A DNA stretch of 64,000 nucleotides from Sinorhizobium psoraleae. GTDB lineage: Bacteria > Pseudomonadota > Alphaproteobacteria > Rhizobiales > Rhizobiaceae. Of this stretch, positions 9,131 to 17,406 are shown in pieces (within the stretch, counting starts at the first letter, position 1; every line of letters starts with the position of its first letter). Location of the stretch: the NCBI RefSeq assembly GCF_013283645.1, contig NZ_JABEKV010000002.1, forward strand, positions 937,798 through 1,001,797, in the 5' to 3' direction. The position numbers and the translations under genes were made by a program. The notes under the pieces are model-generated. The model was not told the DNA's origin. It made no database searches and saw nothing but the letters and a program-made list of their open reading frames with translations.

Positions 9131-9206
9131 TGCAGCGCCGCGCGTCAATCGTACGCGCTAAGGTCACTGTAGCACTCTGAAATGCTGCATGATTTTAGCC
9201 TGCAGT
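9131..9206 (+). repeat. Partial intergenic palindromic repeat (ABC/BIME-like family)
   Basis: A degenerate copy of the element seen fully at 14289-14392: the GC-rich palindrome half (CAGCGCCGCGCGTC near 9133) followed by TGTAGCAC...TGAAATGCTGCATG. The second palindrome is truncated. It lies in the leader of the YitT-family gene. Confidence 0.6.
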
Positions 9207-9224
9207 AGCAATCGAGGTTTCGAC

Positions 9225-9860
9225 ATGGCACAGATCAGCAGCGTCTTCGGTCTCTGGAACACCAGCCCTACCCGGCACACGCCTGTCGAGGACTTGCAAG
9301 GCATCTTTTCCGGCAGCCTCGTCGCCGCGCTCGGGCTCTATTTCCTCGCGAGTGCCGGGTTGCTGACCGGCAGCACCGCTGGCATCGCCTTCCTGCTGCA
9401 CTACGCAACCGGGGTGAACTTCGGCCTTGCCTTCTTTCTTCTCAATCTGCCGTTCTTCTATCTCTCGCTGAAGCGGCTCGGCCCGGCTTTCACAATCAAG
9501 ACCTTCATTGCGATCGCGCTCACCTCGTTCCTGACCGACATGCAGTCGCGCCTGTTTCAGATCGGCGGGATCGATCCCGCATGGGCCGCCCTTCTCGGCG
9601 GTCTGCTGCTCGGATACGGGCTGCTGGCGCTCTACCGCCACCGCGCCAGCCTTGGCGGCGTCGGCATATTGGGCATCTACCTGCAGGAGCGTTTCGGCGT
9701 TCGTGCCGGACTCGTGCAGCTTGCGATCGACATGGTCGTTCTCGCTGTCGCCTTTGCCGTGACAACGCCATCGGTCGTCGTCTGGTCGGTGCTCGGCGCG
9801 GTCGTCCTCAACCTGTTCGTGGCAATCAACCACCGCGCCGATCGTTACATCGCACTTTGA
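9225..9860 (+). CDS. YitT family membrane protein
   Basis: 211 aa from the ATG at 9225, which has GAGG seven bases upstream; an earlier in-frame start would translate through repeat DNA. Five or six membrane segments and the blocks 'SAGLLTGSTAGIAFLLHYATG', 'FFLLNLPFFYLS', 'LGGVGILGIYLQERFGVRAG' define the YitT/DUF161 membrane domain. The cytosolic DUF2179 domain of longer family members is absent, so this is the membrane-only form. Function is unknown; transport has been proposed for the family. Confidence 0.88.
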   Translation: MAQISSVFGLWNTSPTRHTPVEDLQGIFSGSLVAALGLYFLASAGLLTGSTAGIAFLLHYATGVNFGLAFFLLNLPFFYLSLKRLGPAFTIKTFIAIALTSFLTDMQSRLFQIGGIDPAWAALLGGLLLGYGLLALYRHRASLGGVGILGIYLQERFGVRAGLVQLAIDMVVLAVAFAVTTPSVVVWSVLGAVVLNLFVAINHRADRYIAL

Positions 9861-9866
9861 TGATGC

Positions 9867-10328
9867 TTATGCGGCCTCCGCCGGCGCATCGACCGGAGGA
9901 AGTGCGCGGAAGCCGACGCAGAGCCGATTCCACACGTTGATGGTGCCGATCGCAACGGTGATTTTGGTCATTTCCTCCTCCGTGAAATGCGCCTTCAAAG
10001 CTTCATAGGCGTCGTCGGGTGCGCGGGTCGCGGCCACGTTCGTCAGCGCTTCGGTCCAGCCGAGCACGGCGCGCTCCCGCTCGTCGAAGTGCGGCGATTC
10101 GCGCCAGACGCAGACGAGATCGATCCATTGCTCGCCAAGACCGCTGTTACGGGCCTCCTTGGTATGCATGTCGACGCAGAAGGCGCAACCGTTGATCTGC
10201 GACGCACGCAGCTTGATCAGGTGGATCAGGCGAAGCTCTATCCCCGAACCTTTGACATAGCTGTCGAGCGCCGCGACGGCTTTGTAGGCGTCCGGCGCGG
10301 CTTTAGCAAAATTGAAACGTGGCTGCAT
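9867..10328 (-). CDS. AhpD-like alkylhydroperoxidase (carboxymuconolactone decarboxylase family)
   Basis: 153 aa from the ATG at 10328, preceded by AAGGAG. The AhpD core is clear: 'LDSYVKGSGIELRLIHLIKLRASQINGC' contributes to the C48-x2-C51-x3-H55 redox motif (sequence 'CAFCVDMH'), and 'EWTEALTNVA'-like and 'ALKAHFTEEEMTKIT' segments follow. Such proteins reduce peroxides through the CxxC pair. It is 31 bp downstream of an Rrf2 regulator in the same direction, so it is probably that regulator's target in a redox-responsive operon. Confidence 0.9.
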   Translation of the reverse strand: MQPRFNFAKAAPDAYKAVAALDSYVKGSGIELRLIHLIKLRASQINGCAFCVDMHTKEARNSGLGEQWIDLVCVWRESPHFDERERAVLGWTEALTNVAATRAPDDAYEALKAHFTEEEMTKITVAIGTINVWNRLCVGFRALPPVDAPAEAA

Positions 10329-10359
10329 GCTCTTCTCCTTGGTTTGCGAGGCTGATCCG

Positions 10360-10866
10360 TCAGGCACTCACGCCTGATTTTCGCTCGTTCGTGGCAAGAA
10401 AACGGTTCGTCCGGGCCGCGATCGCGCCATCGCGGTCGATCGAATTTAGGTCCGCCATTATGTCGGCGATCGTCACCCGGCGCAGTTCGGCGCGATAGGC
10501 CTGCTCGGCCCTGAGCATCGCCACATTGATCGTGCAGGGCGCAGTCGGTTTGCACTGATAGGGATCGGGACCGCGCAACCGGATTTCGTTGCAGCGGAAG
10601 GCCGGGTCCGGGCCCTCGACGGCGAGCACGATATCGAGCAGCGTTATCTTTTCCGGGGCGCGAGCAAGTCTGTAGCCGCCTTTCGGGCCCGGCACCGCCT
10701 CGAGCAGGCCCGCTCCCGACATTGCCTGGAGATGTTTCAGGAGATAGCTGGTCGATACACCGTGAAACTCGGCGAGTGCCGCAGCCGAAAGCGTGCTGCC
10801 TGGCTGAAGACAGCTCAGCATCGTCACGCTGTGAATGGCCTGTTCGACGCCGTCTCCAAGTTTCAT
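10360..10866 (-). CDS. Rrf2 family transcriptional regulator with three-cysteine motif
   Basis: 168 aa. A winged helix with 'LAEFHGVSTSYLLKHLQAM' and the Rrf2 wing 'PGPKGGYRLAR' leads into 'ITLLDIVLAVEG'. Three cysteines (C92, C105, C111) are placed like the iron-sulfur ligands of IscR, NsrR and RirA, but the spacing is C-x12-C-x5-C, so the first loop is longer than the usual x5 to x7. It is likely an Fe-S or thiol redox sensor. A perfect palindrome at 10878-10902, 12 bp before the start, is the likely autoregulatory operator; the AhpD gene follows it. Confidence 0.92.
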   Translation of the reverse strand: MKLGDGVEQAIHSVTMLSCLQPGSTLSAAALAEFHGVSTSYLLKHLQAMSGAGLLEAVPGPKGGYRLARAPEKITLLDIVLAVEGPDPAFRCNEIRLRGPDPYQCKPTAPCTINVAMLRAEQAYRAELRRVTIADIMADLNSIDRDGAIAARTNRFLATNERKSGVSA

Positions 10867-10877
10867 CGCGCTCTCCT

Positions 10878-10902
10878 ATCATGGATATTTCTTATCCATG
10901 AT
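10878..10902. promoter_or_regulatory. Palindromic operator before the Rrf2 gene
   Basis: Perfect inverted repeat with arms ATCATGGATA and TATCCATGAT separated by five bases. It sits between the divergent Rrf2 gene and helicase gene, 12 bp from the Rrf2 start, as expected for an Rrf2 dimer site. Confidence 0.7.
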
Positions 10903-10929
10903 TATCCCGGAGTCAAGTTGTTGCCGCCG

Positions 10930-13527
10930 ATGCCACACTCAGGCTTCTCTTTTGCCGAACATGATCTACTTTTGTTCCCCGTGAACAGGATCGATTCCCC
11001 ATTGCCGGATAGCGACGCTTTGACGTTGCCGACGCCGTTTCTCCGGTGGTTCGCCGAGAAGGGCTGGCGACCCCGCGCCCATCAGCTCGAACTGCTGTCG
11101 CGCGCAGAAGCGGGAGAAAGCACGCTTCTGATCGCGCCGACCGGCGCGGGCAAGACTCTTGCCGGATTTCTGCCGTCGCTCATCGATATCACCCGGCGCG
11201 GCAAAATTCCGCCCGGCTCGCCCTTTACAGGCATCCACACGCTCTACATATCGCCGCTGAAGGCACTTGCGGTCGATATCGAGCGCAACCTGATGAAGCC
11301 CGTCGCGGAGATGGGCCTGCCGGTCCGGATCGAGAACCGCACGGGCGACACGCCGCAGGCCAAGCGCCAGCGCCAGAGGTTCAATCCACCCGACATCCTG
11401 CTGACCACGCCCGAACAACTGGCCCTGCTCATCGCCAACGGGGAGGCGGAGCGCTTCTTCAAGGGCCTGCGCTACGTCGTGCTAGACGAGTTGCACTCGC
11501 TGGTCACCTCGAAGCGCGGACACCTGCTGTCGCTCGGTCTTGCGCGCCTGCGCCGGCTCGCGCCCGACCTCCAGACGATCGGTCTTTCGGCGACGGTCGC
11601 CGAGCCGATGGAGTTGCAACGCTGGCTCGTGGCCCAGACCGAGGAACAAGAAAACCACGCCGGGCTGATCACCGTTTCCGGCGGTGCGAAGTCGGTAATT
11701 TCGATCCTGCGGACCGAGGAGCACGTGCCCTGGGCAGGGCATTCGGCACGCTATGCGATCGCCGACGTCTATGCCGCGATCAAGGATCACGGCACGACGC
11801 TGCTCTTCGTCAACACCCGCAGCCAGGCGGAAATGCTGTTCCAGGAACTCTGGACGATCAACGACGACAACCTGCCGATCGCGCTCCATCACGGTTCACT
11901 CGATGTCGCGCAGCGCCGCAAGGTCGAGGCGGCCATGTCGGAAAACCGGCTGCGCGCCGTCGTCGCCACGTCGACGCTCGATCTCGGCATCGACTGGGGC
12001 GATGTCGATCTTGTCGTCCATGTCGGCGCGCCGAAAGGGGCGAGCCGCCTTGCCCAACGCATCGGTCGCGCAAACCATCGCATGGACGAGCCGAGCCGCG
12101 CGATCCTCGTGCCCGCCAACCGCTTCGAAGTGATGGAATGCCAGGCAGCACTCGACGCCAACTACATCGGCGCGCAGGATACGCCTCCGGTCGGCCAGGG
12201 CGCACTCGACGTGCTCGCCCAGCATGTGCTCGGGATCGCTTGCGCCCAGCCATTCGACGCCGTTGATCTTCATCGGGAAATCACCAGCGCCGCTCCCTAT
12301 GCGCATCTTTCCTGGGAGACTTTCGAGCGAATCGTCGATTTCGTCGCCACCGGCGGCTATGCGCTTCGCACCTACGAGCGCTATGCCCGCATCCGCAAGA
12401 CGAAGGAGGGGCTCTGGCGGGTGTCGAACCCGATGGTGGCTCAGCAATACCGCCTCAACGTCGGCACCATCGTCGAATTGCCGATGCTGAACGTGCGCAT
12501 GGTCAAGCGTAACGCGCGCGGCTCGCTCGGCCGCGGCGGCATGACGCTCGGCAAGGTGGAGGAATATTTCCTGGAAATGCTGTCGCCGGGCGACACCTTT
12601 GTCTTTTCCGGCAAGGTCGTGCGCTTCGAAGGCATCCGCGAGAATGAATGCCTCGTCTCCCAGGCCTTCTCTTTCGACCCCAAGGTGCCGACCTATGCCG
12701 GCGGCAAGTTTCCGCTTTCCACCTATCTTGCCGCGCAGGTGCGCAAGATGCTTGCCGATCCGGCGCGCCGCGCTTCATTGCCGGACCAGGTGCGCGACTG
12801 GCTGGCGCTGCAGAAAGACATCTCCATGCTGCCGCGCGAGGACGAGCTGCTGATCGAGACCTTCCCGCGCGGCAGCCGCCATTATATGGTGATCTACGCT
12901 TTCGAGGGACGGCTTGCGCACCAGACGCTCGGCATGCTTTTGACCCGCCGTCTCGACCGCTCCGGACTGAAACCGCTCGGCTTCGTCGCCACCGACTATT
13001 CTCTCGCGGTCTGGGGGCTCGATGACCTGGGCAACGCTTTTCGTGCCCGCCGGCCATCACTGGCGCAACTCTTCGATGAAGACATGCTCGGCGACGACCT
13101 CGAAGCCTGGCTGAACGAGTCCTTCCTCCTGAAACGTACCTTCCGCAACTGCGCTGTCATCGCCGGGCTTATCGATCAGCGCCACCCGGGCAAGGAGAAG
13201 ACCGGGCGGCAGATTACCGTTTCCGCCGATCTCATTTACGACGTATTGCGAGCGCACGAGCCGGACCACATTCTGCTGGAGGCAACACGCAGCGACGCCG
13301 CGACTGGACTTTTGGACATCGGTCGGCTCGGGTCTATGCTGAAGCGAATCAAGGGGCACATCACCCACCGCCGACTCGATCATATCTCGCCGCTTGCGGT
13401 CCCGGTCATGCTGGAGATCGGACGCGAAGCGGTCCAGGGAGAGGCGCACGACTTCCTGCTTTCGGAAGCCGCCGACGATTTGATCAACGAAGCGATGGGC
13501 GGCGAGCCCGATATTATGATCCGGTGA
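10930..13527 (+). CDS. Ligase-associated DNA damage response DEXH-box helicase (Lhr-like)
   Basis: 865 aa from the ATG at 10930; a GTG at 10981 is an alternative and neither has a strong ribosome binding site. Upstream in-frame starts would overlap the Rrf2 gene. It is a superfamily 2 helicase: Q-motif region 'WFAEKGWRPRAHQLELL', Walker A 'APTGAGKT' with K75, DEXH box 'DELH' at D186, 'LSATVAEP', then 'LLFVNTRSQAEMLFQ', 'VATSTLDLGIDWGDVD' and 'QRIGRANHR'. The Lhr-type C-terminal domain follows. The 15-bp gap to the PdeM gene shows the two are co-transcribed as a DNA repair pair. Confidence 0.9.
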   Translation: MPHSGFSFAEHDLLLFPVNRIDSPLPDSDALTLPTPFLRWFAEKGWRPRAHQLELLSRAEAGESTLLIAPTGAGKTLAGFLPSLIDITRRGKIPPGSPFTGIHTLYISPLKALAVDIERNLMKPVAEMGLPVRIENRTGDTPQAKRQRQRFNPPDILLTTPEQLALLIANGEAERFFKGLRYVVLDELHSLVTSKRGHLLSLGLARLRRLAPDLQTIGLSATVAEPMELQRWLVAQTEEQENHAGLITVSGGAKSVISILRTEEHVPWAGHSARYAIADVYAAIKDHGTTLLFVNTRSQAEMLFQELWTINDDNLPIALHHGSLDVAQRRKVEAAMSENRLRAVVATSTLDLGIDWGDVDLVVHVGAPKGASRLAQRIGRANHRMDEPSRAILVPANRFEVMECQAALDANYIGAQDTPPVGQGALDVLAQHVLGIACAQPFDAVDLHREITSAAPYAHLSWETFERIVDFVATGGYALRTYERYARIRKTKEGLWRVSNPMVAQQYRLNVGTIVELPMLNVRMVKRNARGSLGRGGMTLGKVEEYFLEMLSPGDTFVFSGKVVRFEGIRENECLVSQAFSFDPKVPTYAGGKFPLSTYLAAQVRKMLADPARRASLPDQVRDWLALQKDISMLPREDELLIETFPRGSRHYMVIYAFEGRLAHQTLGMLLTRRLDRSGLKPLGFVATDYSLAVWGLDDLGNAFRARRPSLAQLFDEDMLGDDLEAWLNESFLLKRTFRNCAVIAGLIDQRHPGKEKTGRQITVSADLIYDVLRAHEPDHILLEATRSDAATGLLDIGRLGSMLKRIKGHITHRRLDHISPLAVPVMLEIGREAVQGEAHDFLLSEAADDLINEAMGGEPDIMIR

Positions 13528-13542
13528 AGAGACACGGAAAGA

Positions 13543-14268
13543 ATGCATCGCCTCGTTCATGCGATATCTCCCTCATCCGGGACGGCGCTCCTGCAGGCCC
13601 GCACGGCGATCAATGGCGTCGCCGGGATCTGCGATCCCTTGGGCGGGCTCTATTTGCCGGAAACCGGAACGCTCGTCGTTTCCGATCTTCATCTGGAGAA
13701 AGGTTCCGCCTTCGCGCGACGCGGCATGATGCTGCCGCCCTACGACACGCTTGCGACGCTGCGCGTGCTCGAAGCGGTCATCGCTCGCCACAATCCAAAT
13801 ACCGTGATCAGTCTGGGAGACAATTTCCACGACCGTGTCGGATCGGGAGCAATGCCCGAGACGTTCCGCCGCATGGTCGCGACCATGGCACGCGGACGCG
13901 AGTGGATCTGGATCAACGGCAATCACGACCCTGACGGCACCTCGGGGTTGCCGGGAGCCTCCATGGACGAGCTTCGCCACGCCGGTCTCACCTTCCGCCA
14001 CGAACCGTCGAAAGGCGACGGCATCGGCGAAATCGCCGGACACCTGCATCCGGCGGCCACGGTCAGGCGTCGGGAAAAATCGGTCCGGCGCGCGTGCTTC
14101 GCGACGGATGGAAAGCGCCTCGTGATGCCGGCCTTCGGCGTTACCACCGGCGGGCTCGATCTGCGCCACCGGGCGATGAGCGGCCTCTTCGATCGCGGCA
14201 AGCTGGTTGCTCATATGCTTGGCCGCGATCGCATCTACTCGGTTCGTTACGACAATCTCATCCGCTGA
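13543..14268 (+). CDS. pdeM: Ligase-associated DNA damage response endonuclease PdeM (metallophosphoesterase)
   Basis: 241 aa with calcineurin-type metal motifs in order: 'VSDLHLEKGSAF' (near residue 47), 'SLGDNFHDR', 'WINGNHDPD' and 'EIAGHLHPAATV'. PdeM proteins are coded next to the DEXH helicase above and, in many bacteria, an ATP-dependent ligase and an exonuclease. Here only helicase and PdeM are present, as in a reduced form of the locus. The end 'RDRIYSVRYDNLIR' is family-like. Confidence 0.88.
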   Translation: MHRLVHAISPSSGTALLQARTAINGVAGICDPLGGLYLPETGTLVVSDLHLEKGSAFARRGMMLPPYDTLATLRVLEAVIARHNPNTVISLGDNFHDRVGSGAMPETFRRMVATMARGREWIWINGNHDPDGTSGLPGASMDELRHAGLTFRHEPSKGDGIGEIAGHLHPAATVRRREKSVRRACFATDGKRLVMPAFGVTTGGLDLRHRAMSGLFDRGKLVAHMLGRDRIYSVRYDNLIR

Positions 14269-14288
14269 GGCGGCTCAACGGCCCGCAC

Positions 14289-14392
14289 CTACAGCGTCGC
14301 GCGTCTTGCCAGACGCGCAAAGCACGCTGCAGCACTTTGAACTGCTGCATATATTTATCCTTAAATCGGCTGCGATTTAGGGAAACATGCAG
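14289..14392 (+). repeat. Intergenic palindromic mosaic repeat (ABC/BIME-like), full copy
   Basis: About 104 bp. A first palindrome GCGCGTCT...AGACGCGC is followed by a TGCAGCAC...CTGCTGCAT spacer and a second, AT-richer palindrome around CCTTAAATCGGCTGCGATTTAGG. Five related copies occur at 9131, 15466, 17407, 34103 and 52582. I recall such elements from Rhizobium meliloti intergenic regions. Confidence 0.75.
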
Positions 14393-14407
14393 TCGTCGGC
14401 AGGCGGT

Positions 14408-14965
14408 TCAGGCCGCTTCCGGGGCGTACCGCAGAATGACGCTGCCGTTGGATAGCGAACGTGCTTCCAGCAGACTGAACGGCCTCGCGTCCTCCGCCTT
14501 CTTGAAGAACGGCGTGCCGTCACCGAGTTGCACGGGAACGAGGCAAAGCATGATCTCGTCGACGACGTTCTCCGGTAGCAGCGACGCGACGAGGTCGGCG
14601 CTCCCGAAGATGTAGAGGTTCTTCTCGCTCTCGCCCTTCAGTCGCCGCAATTCGGCGGCGGCGTCGCGAACGACGCGGCTGTTGTTCCAATCCGCCTTTT
14701 CCATCGTGCGCGAGGCAACGATTTTCGGAAGAGCATTCATATAGGTCTTCACCCGGCCCTCCCCTTCCGCCGTCGGCCAGTAGGCCGCCATGCCCTCGTA
14801 GGTGACCCTACCGAAGACAAGCGCCTGCGCCTTGGCTCCGAATTCCAGGCTGAGCGCTTCAAGTTCCGGCCCCCAGGCGCGGTTATGAAAGTCGAGGTCC
14901 CATTTCTTGGTGCCTTCGAAGTACCCGTCGAGCGTGACCAAATTCCAGACGATGACCTTGCCCAT
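14408..14965 (-). CDS. Dihydrofolate reductase family protein (RibD C-terminal-like)
   Basis: 185 aa from the ATG at 14965. The fold markers are 'MGKVIVWNLVTLDGYFEG', 'LVFGRVTYEGMAAYW', 'NLYIFGSADLVASLLPENVV' and 'DEIMLCLVPVQLGDGTPFF'. This is the RibD-C/DHFR-like superfamily of NADPH-dependent reductases, often stand-alone with unknown substrate. On the minus strand a promoter is visible (TTGCAA, 16-bp spacer, TATGAT), followed at about +1 by the inverted repeat at 14982-15008, so the gene is probably repressed by a dedicated regulator. The promoter resembles that of the HxlR/SRPBCC locus at 29.1 kb. Confidence 0.88.
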   Translation of the reverse strand: MGKVIVWNLVTLDGYFEGTKKWDLDFHNRAWGPELEALSLEFGAKAQALVFGRVTYEGMAAYWPTAEGEGRVKTYMNALPKIVASRTMEKADWNNSRVVRDAAAELRRLKGESEKNLYIFGSADLVASLLPENVVDEIMLCLVPVQLGDGTPFFKKAEDARPFSLLEARSLSNGSVILRYAPEAA

Positions 14966-14981
14966 GACTCCATCCTCCATA

Positions 14982-15008
14982 AAACTGCTTGCATAAGTGA
15001 AGCAGTTT
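14982..15008. promoter_or_regulatory. Inverted-repeat operator at the reductase-like gene promoter
   Basis: Perfect 9-bp arms AAACTGCTT and AAGCAGTTT with a 9-bp spacer, lying 17 bp before the start codon and just downstream of a TTGCAA/TATGAT promoter on the minus strand. The core ACTGCT...AGCAGT recurs at 29141-29173. Confidence 0.6.
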
Positions 15009-15065
15009 CATCATAGCGAACCACTTTCAAATTGCAACCAGTACATTCGAGAAGTGCGCAGAGAC

Positions 15066-15088
15066 CGCCTCCCCGAAGAAGGGAGGCG
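15066..15088. terminator. Hairpin downstream of the Lrp-type ligand-binding gene
   Basis: Perfect 8-bp arms CGCCTCCC and GGGAGGCG with a 7-nt loop, about 37 bp after the stop at 15125 on the minus strand. There is no U-run, so termination is plausible but not certain. Confidence 0.4.
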
Positions 15089-15124
15089 TCCGCCAGGACG
15101 AAACAAGCGGCGCCTGAAGCGACC

Positions 15125-15361
15125 TCAGAAAGCGTTGAAGGTCAGGGTCGTCAACGAGCGCGAAATACCCGACACCGAAGCGATATTGTCGTTGATGAAC
15201 TTGCCGATATCCTCGCCCTCCTGAATGTAGATCTTCAGAAGCAGATCGTAGTCGCCGCTCGTCGAATACATCTCCGAGACGATCTCCTTTCGGTAGATCT
15301 CGTCGGCCACCTCATAGGTCTTGCCGGGAGCGCATTGCAGCTGGACAAAAATCGGTTTCAT
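15125..15361 (-). CDS. Stand-alone Lrp/AsnC-type ligand-binding (RAM) domain protein
   Basis: 78 aa beginning 'MKPIFVQLQCAPGKTYEVAD'. The whole protein is one RAM domain ('VSEMYSTSGDYDLLLKIYI', 'DIGKFINDNIASVSGISRSLT'), the amino-acid binding and oligomerisation part of Lrp regulators. The DNA-binding helix-turn-helix is absent. Stand-alone RAM proteins can form mixed oligomers with full Lrp proteins or bind amino acids on their own. The length is normal for this type, so it is not a truncation. Confidence 0.88.
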   Translation of the reverse strand: MKPIFVQLQCAPGKTYEVADEIYRKEIVSEMYSTSGDYDLLLKIYIQEGEDIGKFINDNIASVSGISRSLTTLTFNAF

Positions 15362-15465
15362 GGAACTTCCTCTACTTCCCGGAGCACCGTCGTCAAGGAG
15401 CGCTCCGACGTAAAATACCTTTCCCTCCTTAGACCGCCACCGCGCAAAAGGGAATGTGAGAAGGC

Positions 15466-15571
15466 CTGCTGCATGTTTCCTTCAATCGTAGCCGATTTAC
15501 GGATAAAAACATGCGGCAATTCAAAGTGCTACAGCGTCCTTGCACGCCCGATGGCACTCGCGGCGCTGCAG
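15466..15571 (-). repeat. Intergenic palindromic mosaic repeat (ABC/BIME-like)
   Basis: Copy in reverse orientation: CTGCTGCATGTTTCC, palindrome around CGTAGCCGATTTACG, then CAATTCAAAGTGCTACAGCG and a degenerate GC-rich palindrome ending at GCTGCAG. It lies just after the TIGR02186 gene. Confidence 0.7.
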
Positions 15572-15584
15572 TCGACAAGAAAAG

Positions 15585-16388
15585 CTATTCCTTGCGGAAG
15601 AGCAGGCTCGCTCCCCAACCCGTGATAACGGCCAGAAGCACGGCAACGAGACCGTAGATCACGGGCTGGTCATGCGCCGCGCGGGTGATCGCTTGCTCGA
15701 GGCCGGTTTTGACAACTCTCAGCGGCAGCGCCTTCGCGGCGACGAAGACGCCGTCCCGGAAAAGATAAGCCCGCACGATATGGACGCCATTCGGTACGTT
15801 GGCCGGAAGGCGCACGGATGCCTTGAAAAGACTCGAACTGATGAACTGCACGCCGCCCGGGTCGCGCTGGTAGACACCGCTCGTCTCCCTGATCTGGCGG
15901 AAAGCGTTGCGGAACTCGCCGAGATTGCTGCCATCGCCGACGAAACCCAAAGGTACGAGGCGCATGTGGTCGACGCCAATGCCCATGTTGCCCATCTCGC
16001 CGGGCGGCGCGATCGTTTCGATGTCACGCGTGCTCGACAGCGAATAGGATTCCGGCACCAGCTCGAAGGTCATCGAACTGGTGTTCACCCAGATGCCGAA
16101 GACGCGCTGCTTCTTGCGCACCGTTGCATTTTCCTTCGGTCCTTCGAGGGTGACGATGATGTTGTACTTGCCCTGGGCAAGGAGGTTCCCGTCGAATCCG
16201 TCGATGGCGCCGAAGATCGTCAGGTCCGCCCCGCGGAAGTCGGAAGTGATGGAGATCTCGTCCGTCGAGATGCCGATCTCGAGTTTTTCGGTGAAATCCG
16301 AGGCGTCCTCATCCTGGAGTTGCGCAGCGGCCGGTGCAGCCAGGGCAAGGACCAGGGAAAACAGGCATATGCGAGCGAGATCGAACAT
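15585..16388 (-). CDS. TIGR02186 family membrane-anchored protein
   Basis: 267 aa from the ATG at 16388. A signal peptide ('MFDLARICLFSLVLALAAPA', ending AAAQ), a large extracytoplasmic part ('EKLEIGISTDEISITSDFRG', 'VTLEGPKENATVRKKQRVFG', 'WVNTSSMTFELVPESYSLSS') and one C-terminal helix ('PVIYGLVAVLLAVITGWGAS') match the alphaproteobacterial TIGR02186 family, whose role is unknown. The start codon overlaps the stop of the upstream TSUP transporter gene by one base, so the proteins are translationally coupled and may form one complex. Confidence 0.88.
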   Translation of the reverse strand: MFDLARICLFSLVLALAAPAAAQLQDEDASDFTEKLEIGISTDEISITSDFRGADLTIFGAIDGFDGNLLAQGKYNIIVTLEGPKENATVRKKQRVFGIWVNTSSMTFELVPESYSLSSTRDIETIAPPGEMGNMGIGVDHMRLVPLGFVGDGSNLGEFRNAFRQIRETSGVYQRDPGGVQFISSSLFKASVRLPANVPNGVHIVRAYLFRDGVFVAAKALPLRVVKTGLEQAITRAAHDQPVIYGLVAVLLAVITGWGASLLFRKE

Positions 16389-17314
16389 CAGAAGCCGAAC
16401 CCCGCTGAAACAACCGAATAGATGTCCTTCGGCGGAATGATGAGTTCGATCGCCAGTCGGATACCGACGGCCAGAACGAGAAGAGCGAGCAGCGCCCGCA
16501 ACTGCTCGCCGCGCAGCCGCTGGCCGACGCGAACGCCATATTGCGCCCCGATGACGCCAGCGATCATCAGCACGAAGGCGAGCACGATATCCACGGTATA
16601 GTTGGTCGACGCCTGGACGATCACGGTATAGGCGGAGACAAAGACGATCTGGAAGAGCGAGGTGCCGACGACGACGCTCGTCGGAATGCGCAAGAGATAG
16701 ATCATGGCCGGCACCATGATGAAACCACCGCCGACGCCCATGACCGAGGTCAGGATGCCGATACAGAAGCCGAGCGTGGCAACCGGGATGACGCTCAGAT
16801 AGATCTTCGATTTCTTGAACCGCATCTTGAGCGGCAGGCCATGGATCCAGTTGTGCTGCCCGGGCCGGCGGAGCGGCGTCGACTGGTTTTTCGCCGCCTT
16901 GCGCATGGCGCCGATGCTCTCCCAGAGCATCAGCCCGCCGACCGAACCGAGCAGAACGACGTAAAGCAGCGAAATGACGAGATCGAGCTGCCCCACTCGG
17001 CGCAGCAGCGAGAACAGCCAGACACCCAGTGTCGCGCCGACGAGACCGCCGCAGAGCAACACCGTGCCGAGCTTGATATCGATCGTGCCACGGCGAAAAT
17101 GCGTGATGGCGCCGGAGATCGAGGAGGCGACCACCTGGTTTGCGCCCGTCGCCACCGCCACGACAGGCGGAATATTGTAGAAGATCAGGAGCGGCGTGAT
17201 CAGAAAACCGCCGCCAACGCCGAACATGCCGGACAGAAAACCGACGGCCGCGCCCATGCCGAGAATGATGAGTATGTTCACCGACAACTCTGCAATGGGC
17301 AGATAGACCGTCAC
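16388..17314 (-). CDS. TSUP family transporter (sulfite exporter TauE/SafE family)
   Basis: 308 aa from the GTG at 17314, which has GAGG seven bases upstream; an upstream GTG at 17368 lacks this. About eight membrane segments and the two TSUP repeats ('GFLSGMFGVGGGFLITPLL' and 'GILTSVMGVGGGFIMVPAM') are clear. Family members move sulfite, sulfonates or other organic anions. Its gene overlaps the TIGR02186 gene by one base. No sulfur-metabolism gene is adjacent, so the substrate cannot be read from context. Confidence 0.92.
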   Translation of the reverse strand: MTVYLPIAELSVNILIILGMGAAVGFLSGMFGVGGGFLITPLLIFYNIPPVVAVATGANQVVASSISGAITHFRRGTIDIKLGTVLLCGGLVGATLGVWLFSLLRRVGQLDLVISLLYVVLLGSVGGLMLWESIGAMRKAAKNQSTPLRRPGQHNWIHGLPLKMRFKKSKIYLSVIPVATLGFCIGILTSVMGVGGGFIMVPAMIYLLRIPTSVVVGTSLFQIVFVSAYTVIVQASTNYTVDIVLAFVLMIAGVIGAQYGVRVGQRLRGEQLRALLALLVLAVGIRLAIELIIPPKDIYSVVSAGFGF

Positions 17315-17406
17315 GGCCGAACCTCGATACGACAAAGGCCCGCGATGCGGGCGGAATTGCAACTCCACAAGTCCTAACCGGAATCGATTTAGGAATTGTG
17401 CAATGC

